DNA from: Rariloculus sp965263005
GTDB lineage: Bacteria; Pseudomonadota; Gammaproteobacteria; Steroidobacterales; Rariloculaceae
DNA: 64,000 nucleotides
Direction of reading: 5' to 3'
Assembly: GCF_965263005.1 (NCBI RefSeq)
Contig: NZ_OZ253579.1
Coordinates: 4,030,001 to 4,094,000, forward strand
A program made the translations under genes and the position numbers. The notes beneath the pieces were generated by a model. That model made no database searches, had not been told where the DNA came from, and was given only the letters and a program-made list of their open reading frames with translations. Shown here one piece after another: positions 57,325-64,000 of the stretch. How positions within the stretch are numbered: position 1 is the stretch's first letter; the number at the start of each line of letters is the position of its first letter.

Positions 57325-58671
57325 ATGTATCTTACAAAGAAACATCTGTCCCGCAGGACCGTGCTCAAGGGCGCAGGCATATCGGTTGGGCTCCCGTTGC
57401 TCGATGCGATGATCCCGGCCGCGACCGCCCTTGCCCAGACCGCCGCCGCGCCGAAGCTGCGCGCCGGCTTTTTCTACATCCCGCACGGCGCGATCATGTG
57501 GAACACGGCACACGGCGCGGAGCTCGATCACTGGACTCCGAGCGGAGCAGGCGCCGACTTCGCTTTGAGCCCGATCCTCGAGCCGCTCGAGGACTACAAG
57601 CATTACCTGACATCGTTCGCAAACCTCGAGAACAAAGCCGCAAGAAATACGGTGCATACAACCGTTCCGGCGACATGGCTCAGCGGCCTCGCGCCGGATC
57701 AGGGGGTGCGCGGGGCGAGCATGTCGGCGACGATCGATCAGATCATCGCCGGGCATATCGGCCAGGACACCGCACTGCCCTCGCTCGAGATCGCCTCGGA
57801 GACCACGATTCAGGTTGCGGCCTGCTCCGGCGGCGGCGCCTGCTATTACAGCTCGACGCTCTCGTTTCGCAACGCCGTCTCGCCGCTGCCGATGGAATTC
57901 AATCCGCGCAAGGTGTTCTCGCAACTCTTCGGCGAAGGCGATACGCCCGAGGAACGCGAGGCGATCGCAAACCAGACAAAGAGCCTTCTCGATCTGATCT
58001 CCGAGCGTACGCACGCGCTGCAACGCAGCCTCAGCGCGAGCGACCGTGCCGTGCTTGGCGAATACCTCGATACGGTGCGCGAGATCGAGCGGCGCGTGGA
58101 GCTCGCGGAGCAGCGGGATCTGTCGGCCATCGATGTGCCCGAGGCGCCGATAGGCGAGCTCGATTCCTTCGACGAGCAGGTACGGCTCATGTTCGATCTG
58201 ATCGCCCTGGCCTACCAGGCCGATCTGACACGCGTGGCGTCGTACATCATGGTCGCCGAAGGAACGAATCGAACCTACAACCACATCGGCGTGCCCGATG
58301 CGTTCCATCCGCTGTCGCACCACGCCAATAACATCGACCGGCTGCACAAGCTGGTCAGGATCCAGCGCTACCACGTCGAGCGGTTCGCGGACTTCGTCGC
58401 CAAGCTCGCCGCAACTCCCGACGGCGAAGGCACGCTGCTTGACAACGCCATGCTGCTGTACGGTTCGAACATGAGCAACAGCGACCGGCACAACAACTAT
58501 CCGCTGCCGACAATCCTCGTCGGCGGCGGTGCCGGCACGCTCGAAGGCGGCAAGCACATCGAGCTCCCCGAGCGAACGACGCTTGCGAATCTGCATCTCA
58601 CGGTGCTGAATAAGGCCGGACTCGAACTGCCGAGCTACGCGGACAGCACCGGTGAGATCGCGGGCGCGTGA
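57325..58671 (+). CDS. DUF1552 protein, Tat-exported (module C)
   Basis: The 448-residue product begins KKHLSRRTVLKGAG, a twin-arginine signal. GFFYIPHGAIMWNTAHG, HWTPSGAGADFALSPILEP and YNHIGVPDAFHPLSHHANN show it is the closest relative of the module A copy. CSGGGACYYSSTLSF contains two Cys that match a Cys pair in module A. GGAGTAAG precedes the ATG. Confidence 0.9.
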   Translation: MYLTKKHLSRRTVLKGAGISVGLPLLDAMIPAATALAQTAAAPKLRAGFFYIPHGAIMWNTAHGAELDHWTPSGAGADFALSPILEPLEDYKHYLTSFANLENKAARNTVHTTVPATWLSGLAPDQGVRGASMSATIDQIIAGHIGQDTALPSLEIASETTIQVAACSGGGACYYSSTLSFRNAVSPLPMEFNPRKVFSQLFGEGDTPEEREAIANQTKSLLDLISERTHALQRSLSASDRAVLGEYLDTVREIERRVELAEQRDLSAIDVPEAPIGELDSFDEQVRLMFDLIALAYQADLTRVASYIMVAEGTNRTYNHIGVPDAFHPLSHHANNIDRLHKLVRIQRYHVERFADFVAKLAATPDGEGTLLDNAMLLYGSNMSNSDRHNNYPLPTILVGGGAGTLEGGKHIELPERTTLANLHLTVLNKAGLELPSYADSTGEIAGA

Positions 58672-58802
58672 ACACACGCCGGTCGTGGGCCGCACCGGCG
58701 ACACCGATCGCAGGGCTCGCGGCACCGAAGGGGGCTATGGGCGCACAATACTCGGGCGCGCGTCATGGTCTTGGCGGATGACTTGAACCGGTGGTAATCC
58801 GA

Positions 58803-60335
58803 ATGAGAATCTGGGCGCTTTCGATAACTTGCTCGCTGGCCGTCGCCGGACCGGCCGCAGCCGACGGCACGCTGGCCGGACTGATCCAACGCGGCGACCG
58901 AAGCGCGGCGCTCGAGTTGATCCTCGGCGGCGCCGACGTCAACGAAGCGCAGGGCGACGGCACGACGCCGCTGCACTGGGCCGTCTACAGACTCGACCTC
59001 GAGCTTGGCCAAACGCTCCTTTCGCATGGGGCGAGGCCCGATGTCACAAACCGTTACGGGTCGAGCCCGTTGGCCGAAGCAGTCAAGACCGCGAGCGTAG
59101 ACCTCATCGAAATGCTGCTCGACGCCGGCGCCGATGCCGAGGCGCCGAACGAGGAAGGCCAGACGGTCCTGATGCTGAGCGCGCGCGCCGGCTCGCTCGA
59201 CGTCGCCGAACTGCTCGTCCGGCACGGCGCGGACGTCAACGCGCGCGAGCAATGGCGCGGCCAGACGGCGCTCATGTGGGCGGCGGACGCGCGTGCGCCC
59301 GATGTCGTCAGCTTCCTCATCGACAATGGCGCCGACGTCAACGTGCGCGCGATGGCCCACGACTGGTCCACGCAGATCACTTCCGAACCGCGCGCCCAGT
59401 ACCGGCCCACAGGCGGCCTGACACCGTTGCTGTACGCGGCGCGTTCGCGATGCACGGCTTGCGCAGCAGCCATCATCGACGCCGGCGCGAACGTGAACCA
59501 ACCGAACCCCGACGGCGTCACGCCGCTGCTCGTGGCCTTCGACAACTTCAGCTACGATACGGCGAAGCTGCTGCTCGAACGCGGTGCGAATCCGCATGTC
59601 TGGGACTGGTGGGGACGCACACCGCTCTATGCGGCCGTCGACATGAGCTCGTACAGCGGCGCGAACACGGGCCCTGCCGTACCCACGATCTCCGACGAGA
59701 CCGCGCCGCAGGACCTCGTACGGCTGTTGCTCGACTCGGGCGTCGACCCCAATCCGCAGCTCAACATGCTCCGCCCGGGCCGTGGCGGCAACAGCAGCCG
59801 TTTCAGGGATAACCTCCTGACGACGGGCGCGACACCGCTGCTGCGTGCCGCAATCGGCCACGACACCGAGACCGTGCGCGCACTGCTCGATCACGGTGCG
59901 CTCGTGGATCTGCCGAACGTCATGGGAGTCACACCGCTGATGGGGACCGCGGGCATGGGCGTGTCGGCCGGCGACCGGCGCCTGGACTTTGGCGGCGACG
60001 CCGAGACGCGCGTGATCGAGACGCTCGGGATCCTGCTTGAGGCAGGCGCGGACATCAACACCAGAGTCACCGATATCCACAGCAGGACCGCCCGCATCGC
60101 CCGCAGGAACACGATGACGGACCGCGAAGGCCAGACGGCGCTCTACGGCGCTGTGCGATTCGGCTGGTCCCGCGTTGTCGAGTACCTGATCGAGCAAGGC
60201 GCCGAAGTCGATATCGTCGATGCGCTCGGCAAGTCGCCGCTCGACGCGGCGCTCGGTGGAGTTGGCGGCAGGGACGATGAGGTGTCCGAGGAAGTCGCGG
60301 AGATTCTCAGGCGGGCCGGCAACGGCGGCGCCTGA
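58803..60335 (+). CDS. Exported ankyrin-repeat protein (module C)
   Basis: The 510-residue product has signal peptide RIWALSITCSLAVAGPAAA, then about ten ankyrin repeats (GADVNEAQGDGTTPLHWAVY, GADVNAREQWRGQTALMWAA). It shares with module A the insert VWDWWGRTPLYAAVDMS and a CxxC-type segment (CTACAAA). GTG 58791 is an alternative start. The gap to DUF1552 is 131 bases, so coupling is looser than in module A. Confidence 0.87.
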   Translation: MRIWALSITCSLAVAGPAAADGTLAGLIQRGDRSAALELILGGADVNEAQGDGTTPLHWAVYRLDLELGQTLLSHGARPDVTNRYGSSPLAEAVKTASVDLIEMLLDAGADAEAPNEEGQTVLMLSARAGSLDVAELLVRHGADVNAREQWRGQTALMWAADARAPDVVSFLIDNGADVNVRAMAHDWSTQITSEPRAQYRPTGGLTPLLYAARSRCTACAAAIIDAGANVNQPNPDGVTPLLVAFDNFSYDTAKLLLERGANPHVWDWWGRTPLYAAVDMSSYSGANTGPAVPTISDETAPQDLVRLLLDSGVDPNPQLNMLRPGRGGNSSRFRDNLLTTGATPLLRAAIGHDTETVRALLDHGALVDLPNVMGVTPLMGTAGMGVSAGDRRLDFGGDAETRVIETLGILLEAGADINTRVTDIHSRTARIARRNTMTDREGQTALYGAVRFGWSRVVEYLIEQGAEVDIVDALGKSPLDAALGGVGGRDDEVSEEVAEILRRAGNGGA

Positions 60336-60415
60336 GCCGCAATTCACGGCCGGATTTCAGCGAGCCGGCGGCCTTCCGCGTACGGTCGGCGCTCTGCGCC
60401 AGCGACGGAACTGCA

Positions 60416-61336
60416 TCAAACGCCGAGGCGCGCACCCTTCGCGATGCCGGCCTCGGCGGCCCACTCGCCGGCGCCAATTTTTTTCCCGCCCTGCGGGCGC
60501 ACCTTGAGCAGTCTCAGCTGGCCGTCGGCCGTAGCTACCGTCACGGACTCGTCGTCCAGCGCAGTCACCTGGCCTGGTTGTACGCTCAAGGCTTCCGGAA
60601 TCTTGCGCGCGTCGTAGATATTGACCGTTTCGCCTTCGAACGTCGACCAGGCGCCGGGCTGGGGATTCGCCCCGCGCACCAGGTTCCAGACGGTCTGCAA
60701 CGGCATGTGCCAGTTGATCTTGACGAGATCACGGCGGCACCAGCCTTCGTAAGTGGCTTCGCCAGGGTTCTGCTCGATGCGCGGCGCGTTGCCGGCCCGC
60801 ACGAGATCGACGCCCTCAAGCGTCGCCGCGACACCCATCGGGTACAGTTGATTGAAATAGAGCGAGCCGACCGTGTCCTCATCGCCGATGTCGATGGTCT
60901 TTTGTATCAGAATCGGGCCCTCGTCCAAGCCATCGTCGGGCCAGAAGATCGACAGTCCGGTCTGTGTCTCACCCCAGATGATCGGCCAGTTGATCGAGCT
61001 TGGCCCGCGATGCCGCGGCAGGAGCGACGGGTGGAACTGGATTGTGCCCTGCGTCGGCACCGTCAGCGCCTGCTCCGGCACGAACAGCGTCACGTAGGCC
61101 ATGACGCAGAGGTCGGGCTTGAGCGACGCCATTTGCTCGCATACTTCTTCCTTGCGGTAGGAACTCGGCTGGAAAACCGGCAGACCGCGCTCGAGCGCCG
61201 TCTCCTTTAGCGGGTCGGGGCGCGCACCTGGCCTCTCGGGTGCGCAATAGACGCCGACAACTTCTTCCGAGCGATCAAGCAGCCCGTCGAGCACGCTCTT
61301 ACCGAAGGCCTGCTGGCCGTTCACGATCAGGCGCAT
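60416..61336 (-). CDS. Formyltransferase-family protein like the hydrolase domain of 10-formyl-THF dehydrogenase
   Basis: The 306-residue product has an Fmt-type N-terminal domain and a C-terminal barrel. It matches the folate hydrolase domain of 10-formyltetrahydrofolate dehydrogenase (ALDH1L): FHPSLLPRHRGPSSINWPII, FWPDDGLDEGPILIQ, ATYEGWCRRDLVKINWHMP and PQPGAWSTFEGE. In Fmt the catalytic motif is N-x-HPS; here the first residue is Gln (QFHPS). The role is probably release or transfer of the formyl group of 10-formyl-THF. ATG 61336 has AAGGAGGCG upstream; the frame runs further upstream to 61393. Confidence 0.83.
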   Translation of the reverse strand: MRLIVNGQQAFGKSVLDGLLDRSEEVVGVYCAPERPGARPDPLKETALERGLPVFQPSSYRKEEVCEQMASLKPDLCVMAYVTLFVPEQALTVPTQGTIQFHPSLLPRHRGPSSINWPIIWGETQTGLSIFWPDDGLDEGPILIQKTIDIGDEDTVGSLYFNQLYPMGVAATLEGVDLVRAGNAPRIEQNPGEATYEGWCRRDLVKINWHMPLQTVWNLVRGANPQPGAWSTFEGETVNIYDARKIPEALSVQPGQVTALDDESVTVATADGQLRLLKVRPQGGKKIGAGEWAAEAGIAKGARLGV

Positions 61337-61638
61337 TGGCACCGCCTCCTTGTACCGGGTCCGATTCGCGCGCCAGTCTATCAAACGCAACACAATTTTC
61401 TCGAAATCAATGCACTCGTGGTTCAGAATGCGCCTGTTGCCGTCGCGGGAGTTCGAAAGCGCGTCAGCTCGATTCGGCGACCATGCCTCGCATCCGCGTT
61501 GCCGAAGGCAAACTGCTCTATCATTGTTGGACCATCGTAGCGAGAGCTTCGAACGCCGTTGATCGGCTTGTACCGTCGATTCGGCGCCCGTATGTGGCTA
61601 ATTTCTCGTAACGAGTCCCGAGCACAGGAGACAATACG
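61337..61638. other. Divergent intergenic region, no gene seen
   Basis: 302 bp between the formyltransferase-like gene (minus) and the DUF6152 fusion gene (plus). Small ORFs here overlap one another on both strands and show no family features. Confidence 0.45.
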
Positions 61639-62823
61639 ATGCGCTTGAGCCAGGTTTTTGCCGTCTCGTTGGCGGCGCCCTTCTTTTTTGCCGTAATCGC
61701 GCCGCCCACGCTCGCGCATCACGGATTCGGCACGTTCTCGATGAACGAGGATATCGAGATTACGGGAACGGTCACTGACCTTGCGTTCGTCAATCCTCAT
61801 TCGTGGCTGTACCTCGATGTCGTCCAGGAAAACGGCGCAGTCGAAGCCGTCCGGTGCGAGATGCGGTCTGCGAACACGCTGCGCCGGTCCGGCTGGACCC
61901 CGGAACTCTTCCCGGTTGGGAACGAGGTCACGATAACGGGCTCACCCGATCGTAACGACCCGTATTCCTGCTACGTGAGCACGGTCATCTTCGAGGACGG
62001 CAGCAGCCTCGACCGCTACGGTCAAATCCTGCCGCCTGCGCCCGTCGAGCAGGGTGAGCGGCCGCTCAGACTCGCGAACGGCGAACCCAATATTTCAGGC
62101 GACTGGGCCGCCGAGCAGCGCGTGATGACGGACCCGCGCGGTCAACTCGGCACGCTGGTGCCGCTGAGCCAGGCGAGCGAATTCGGCGTGGGCGGGGTAC
62201 CCGAGGGTCAGCGGGCAATCCCCGGTGCACGCGGTACGCCGCAAGCGGAGCAGCGCAACCTGGGCGAACGCCCGAGCTTCGTGCAGCCGGAGCCGGATTT
62301 TCTGACAGAAGCGGGTCGCGAAGCGCTCGCGGCGTCGCAGGACGAGGACCGCTACAGCCGTTCGTGCGTGTTTTCGAGCATCGTTTCGGAGTGGTCCGGC
62401 GAACCGATCAATCGCGTCACCCAGCGCGTAGACACGATACTGCTACAGTACGGGCGCCTGGAGCTGGAGCGCACGATCTACATGGGCATGGCGGAGCACC
62501 CGGCCGACATCGAGCCGAGCCGCACGGCTCATTCGATCGGCCGTTGGGAAGATGACGTGCTCATCGTGGACACGGTCGGATTCGCGTCCGGGATGTTCAG
62601 GAGGCGCGCGCCGCACAGCGAGCAGCTCCACGTAATCGAGAGGTTCCGGTTCGATCCCGAGACAACGCAATTGAGACGCGAATACACGGCTGAGGACGCA
62701 CTCTACTGGACTGAGCCCGTCACGGGCATGGACGCGCTGGACGTTGCGGAGCTGAACTATCAGCCAGAGCTTTGTGAGGATCGCACAATCGACGACGATG
62801 CCGAACTCGGGCCGCGCCAATAG
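61639..62823 (+). CDS. Fused DUF6152 / conserved C-terminal domain exported protein
   Basis: The 394-residue product has a signal peptide ending TLAHH, a DUF6152 domain (GFGTFSMNEDIEITGTV, FVNPHSWLYLDVV, LFPVGNEVTITGS), a linker, and a second domain with GRWEDDVLIVDTVGFASGMF, HSEQLHVIERFRFDPET and YTEDALYWTEPV-like elements. The two halves are the same domains as the adjacent genes 10562-10957 and 9850-10560, in the same order. This supports a shared function of those genes. ATG 61639 follows CAGGAGA. Confidence 0.82.
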   Translation: MRLSQVFAVSLAAPFFFAVIAPPTLAHHGFGTFSMNEDIEITGTVTDLAFVNPHSWLYLDVVQENGAVEAVRCEMRSANTLRRSGWTPELFPVGNEVTITGSPDRNDPYSCYVSTVIFEDGSSLDRYGQILPPAPVEQGERPLRLANGEPNISGDWAAEQRVMTDPRGQLGTLVPLSQASEFGVGGVPEGQRAIPGARGTPQAEQRNLGERPSFVQPEPDFLTEAGREALAASQDEDRYSRSCVFSSIVSEWSGEPINRVTQRVDTILLQYGRLELERTIYMGMAEHPADIEPSRTAHSIGRWEDDVLIVDTVGFASGMFRRRAPHSEQLHVIERFRFDPETTQLRREYTAEDALYWTEPVTGMDALDVAELNYQPELCEDRTIDDDAELGPRQ

Positions 62824-63027
62824 CGGCTTGCGATCATCGTGCGTCAAGGATCGGGAGCATAGCTCCAGCCGAACCGCCCTGCGCGAGGTAGCCTGGTCCG
62901 ACGTGAATTCGTGCCCCGAAGGGACACAGGCGTGCGGTTGCCGGACTTGCGCGCGGGCGTCGTAACCTTCAGGATGCACACTGGCCATATGGCCGCTTGG
63001 ACCCACCACTAAACGATGGACGAAACC

Positions 63028-63597
63028 ATGAAAAAAATTCTATTCGGTGTCTTGGGCTCTGCAGCAATGATCTTGCCGGCTCTCGGTGCGCTCACCGCGG
63101 GCGACACGGCACCGCTCTTCGAAGCCAGAGCATCCCTGGCCGGAGAGGCCTTCGATTTCTCGCTGACCGGTGCGCTCGAACAAGGCCCCGTCGTGGTCTA
63201 TTTCTATCCTTCGGCCTTCACGCAAGGCTGCAATATCCAGGCGCACGAGTTCGCGGAGAATATGGAACAGTTCCAGGCAGCGGGCGCTAGCGTGATCGGC
63301 GTTTCGCTCGACAGCATCGAGCGGCTCAACGACTTTTCGGCCGATCCGAACTATTGCGCCGGCAAGCTTGCGGTCGCCTCCGACACGACGGGCGAGATCG
63401 CGAGATCGTATGACCTGAACGTTCGCGAAGGCCGCCCGGGCGCGACGGATACGCGTGGCGTCGAGATCGATCACGGCTTTGCCGAGCGCACGACCTTCAT
63501 CGTGACTGGCGACGGCGAGATCGCCGAGACGATTGGCGGCGTTTCCCCGATCGAAAACGTCCAGCAATCACTCGAAAGCGTGCAGCGCCTTCAGTAA
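63028..63597 (+). CDS. Exported peroxiredoxin (AhpC/TSA, BCP-like)
   Basis: The 189-residue product has a signal peptide (KKILFGVLGSAAMILPALG) and a thioredoxin-fold peroxiredoxin domain. VVYFYPSAFTQGCNIQAHEF carries the peroxidatic Cys; a second Cys is in NYCAGKLAVASD. The usual Thr before Cys is in the pattern TxxC and is kept (TQGC). It reduces peroxides in the periplasm, with the electron donor unknown. ATG 63016 is an alternative start four codons upstream. Confidence 0.86.
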   Translation: MKKILFGVLGSAAMILPALGALTAGDTAPLFEARASLAGEAFDFSLTGALEQGPVVVYFYPSAFTQGCNIQAHEFAENMEQFQAAGASVIGVSLDSIERLNDFSADPNYCAGKLAVASDTTGEIARSYDLNVREGRPGATDTRGVEIDHGFAERTTFIVTGDGEIAETIGGVSPIENVQQSLESVQRLQ

Positions 63598-63640
63598 GCC
63601 GGTCGTCGCTTCGCCTGCACCTGACTGACTGAACATCTCA

Positions 63641-63670
63641 CCGGAGCCCGGCGGCAACGCCGCGCTCCGG
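63641..63670. terminator. Hairpin between convergent genes (possible terminator)
   Basis: CCGGAGC (63641-63647) pairs with GCTCCGG (63664-63670), and inside it GCGGC (63651-63655) pairs with GCCGC (63659-63663). It lies between the peroxiredoxin and the truncated DUF6152 gene. No T-run follows. Confidence 0.4.
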
Positions 63671-63681
63671 CGGGAGGTTCT

Positions 63682-63702
63682 GGCCTATGGCCTATGGCCT
63701 AT
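63682..63702. repeat. Short tandem repeat, GGCCTAT x3
   Basis: Three exact 7-bp units GGCCTAT at 63682-63688, 63689-63695 and 63696-63702, in the convergent intergenic region. Confidence 0.8.
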
Positions 63703-63757
63703 GGCAGGGAGTGCAGGCTACCCGCGCGGTTCTGCGCAGGCTGCCCGCCGGCCGGGC

Positions 63758-64000
63758 CTACTGGCTCGCGGCTGCGGTATTCGACGTGAAGCCTTGCTCG
63801 AGCCAGCCTTTCCAACGCTCGATATTTTCGTCGTTGCCGTTACATCCGCCGTCGCTCGGGTTGATGAACCTGCCGTCTCCCAGTTGGACCCATCCGAGGT
63901 GCCCGCCGTTGCGGCCGTCGACCATCGGGCAATACATGAAGGTCAGCGTGTCGCCGGGCTCGAATGTGCTGCCTGTGATACCGCGGTTGATCAGTGAAAC
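63758..64000 (-). CDS. DUF6152 family protein, C-terminal part (truncated by window edge)
   Basis: Eighty codons enter from the right edge and stop at TAG (63760-63758). The sequence GITGSTFEPGDTL, PMVDGRNGGHLGW and NPSDGGCNGNDENIERWKGW aligns well with the C-terminal block of the DUF6152 protein at 24967-25446. The N-terminal signal and His-His motif would lie outside the window. Confidence 0.75.
   Translation of the reverse strand, partial: VSLINRGITGSTFEPGDTLTFMYCPMVDGRNGGHLGWVQLGDGRFINPSDGGCNGNDENIERWKGWLEQGFTSNTAAASQ

Overview
The window is GC-rich chromosomal DNA from a gammaproteobacterium, most likely an uncultured environmental (perhaps marine) lineage. The first 4.7 kb carry the gammaproteobacterial block lolB, tRNA-Gln(UUG), prs, rplY, pth, ychF. 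ispE, usually found between lolB and the tRNA gene, is missing here and a hairpin-forming repeat element lies in that gap. I cannot place the organism more precisely from sequence alone.

From 4.7 to 32 kb the window is metabolic and largely periplasmic. It holds exported methyltransferases, amidohydrolases, NIPSNAP and VOC proteins, an LVIVD lipoprotein, DUF6152 proteins (five in the window), a monomeric NADP-isocitrate dehydrogenase, a gamma-resorcylate-decarboxylase-like enzyme, a Tat-exported carboxylesterase, a Na+/solute symporter, a DUF5916 outer-membrane protein and a LigM/DesA-like folate-dependent O-demethylase. At 13467-15098 (minus) one gene is read through an in-frame TGA. I interpret it as a UGSC-type selenoprotein with a well-placed bacterial SECIS hairpin.

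Between 32 and 60 kb the same three-gene module occurs three times: a di-heme-motif DUF1587/1592/1588/1585 cytochrome, a Tat-exported DUF1552 protein, and an exported ankyrin-repeat protein. Module A is 37641-32267 (minus), B is 39048-44466 (plus, ankyrin gene first) and C is 54827-60335 (plus). Between B and C lie a TonB-dependent receptor, two helical-repeat/2-oxoglutarate-oxygenase proteins, a beta-hydroxyacid dehydrogenase, a zinc-ribbon/N2227 methyltransferase and a Gfa-like protein. The last 4 kb carry a formyl-tetrahydrofolate-hydrolase-like protein, a DUF6152 fusion, a peroxiredoxin and a truncated DUF6152 gene.

Together the genes suggest an organism that takes up and oxidises small organic, probably aromatic or methoxylated, substrates, with one-carbon/folate side reactions and much exported enzymology. 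A family of about 160-bp hairpin elements with CAGCCCGTGGC terminal inverted repeats is scattered through intergenic regions. Its ends often coincide with CTAG and with the stop codon of the adjacent gene.
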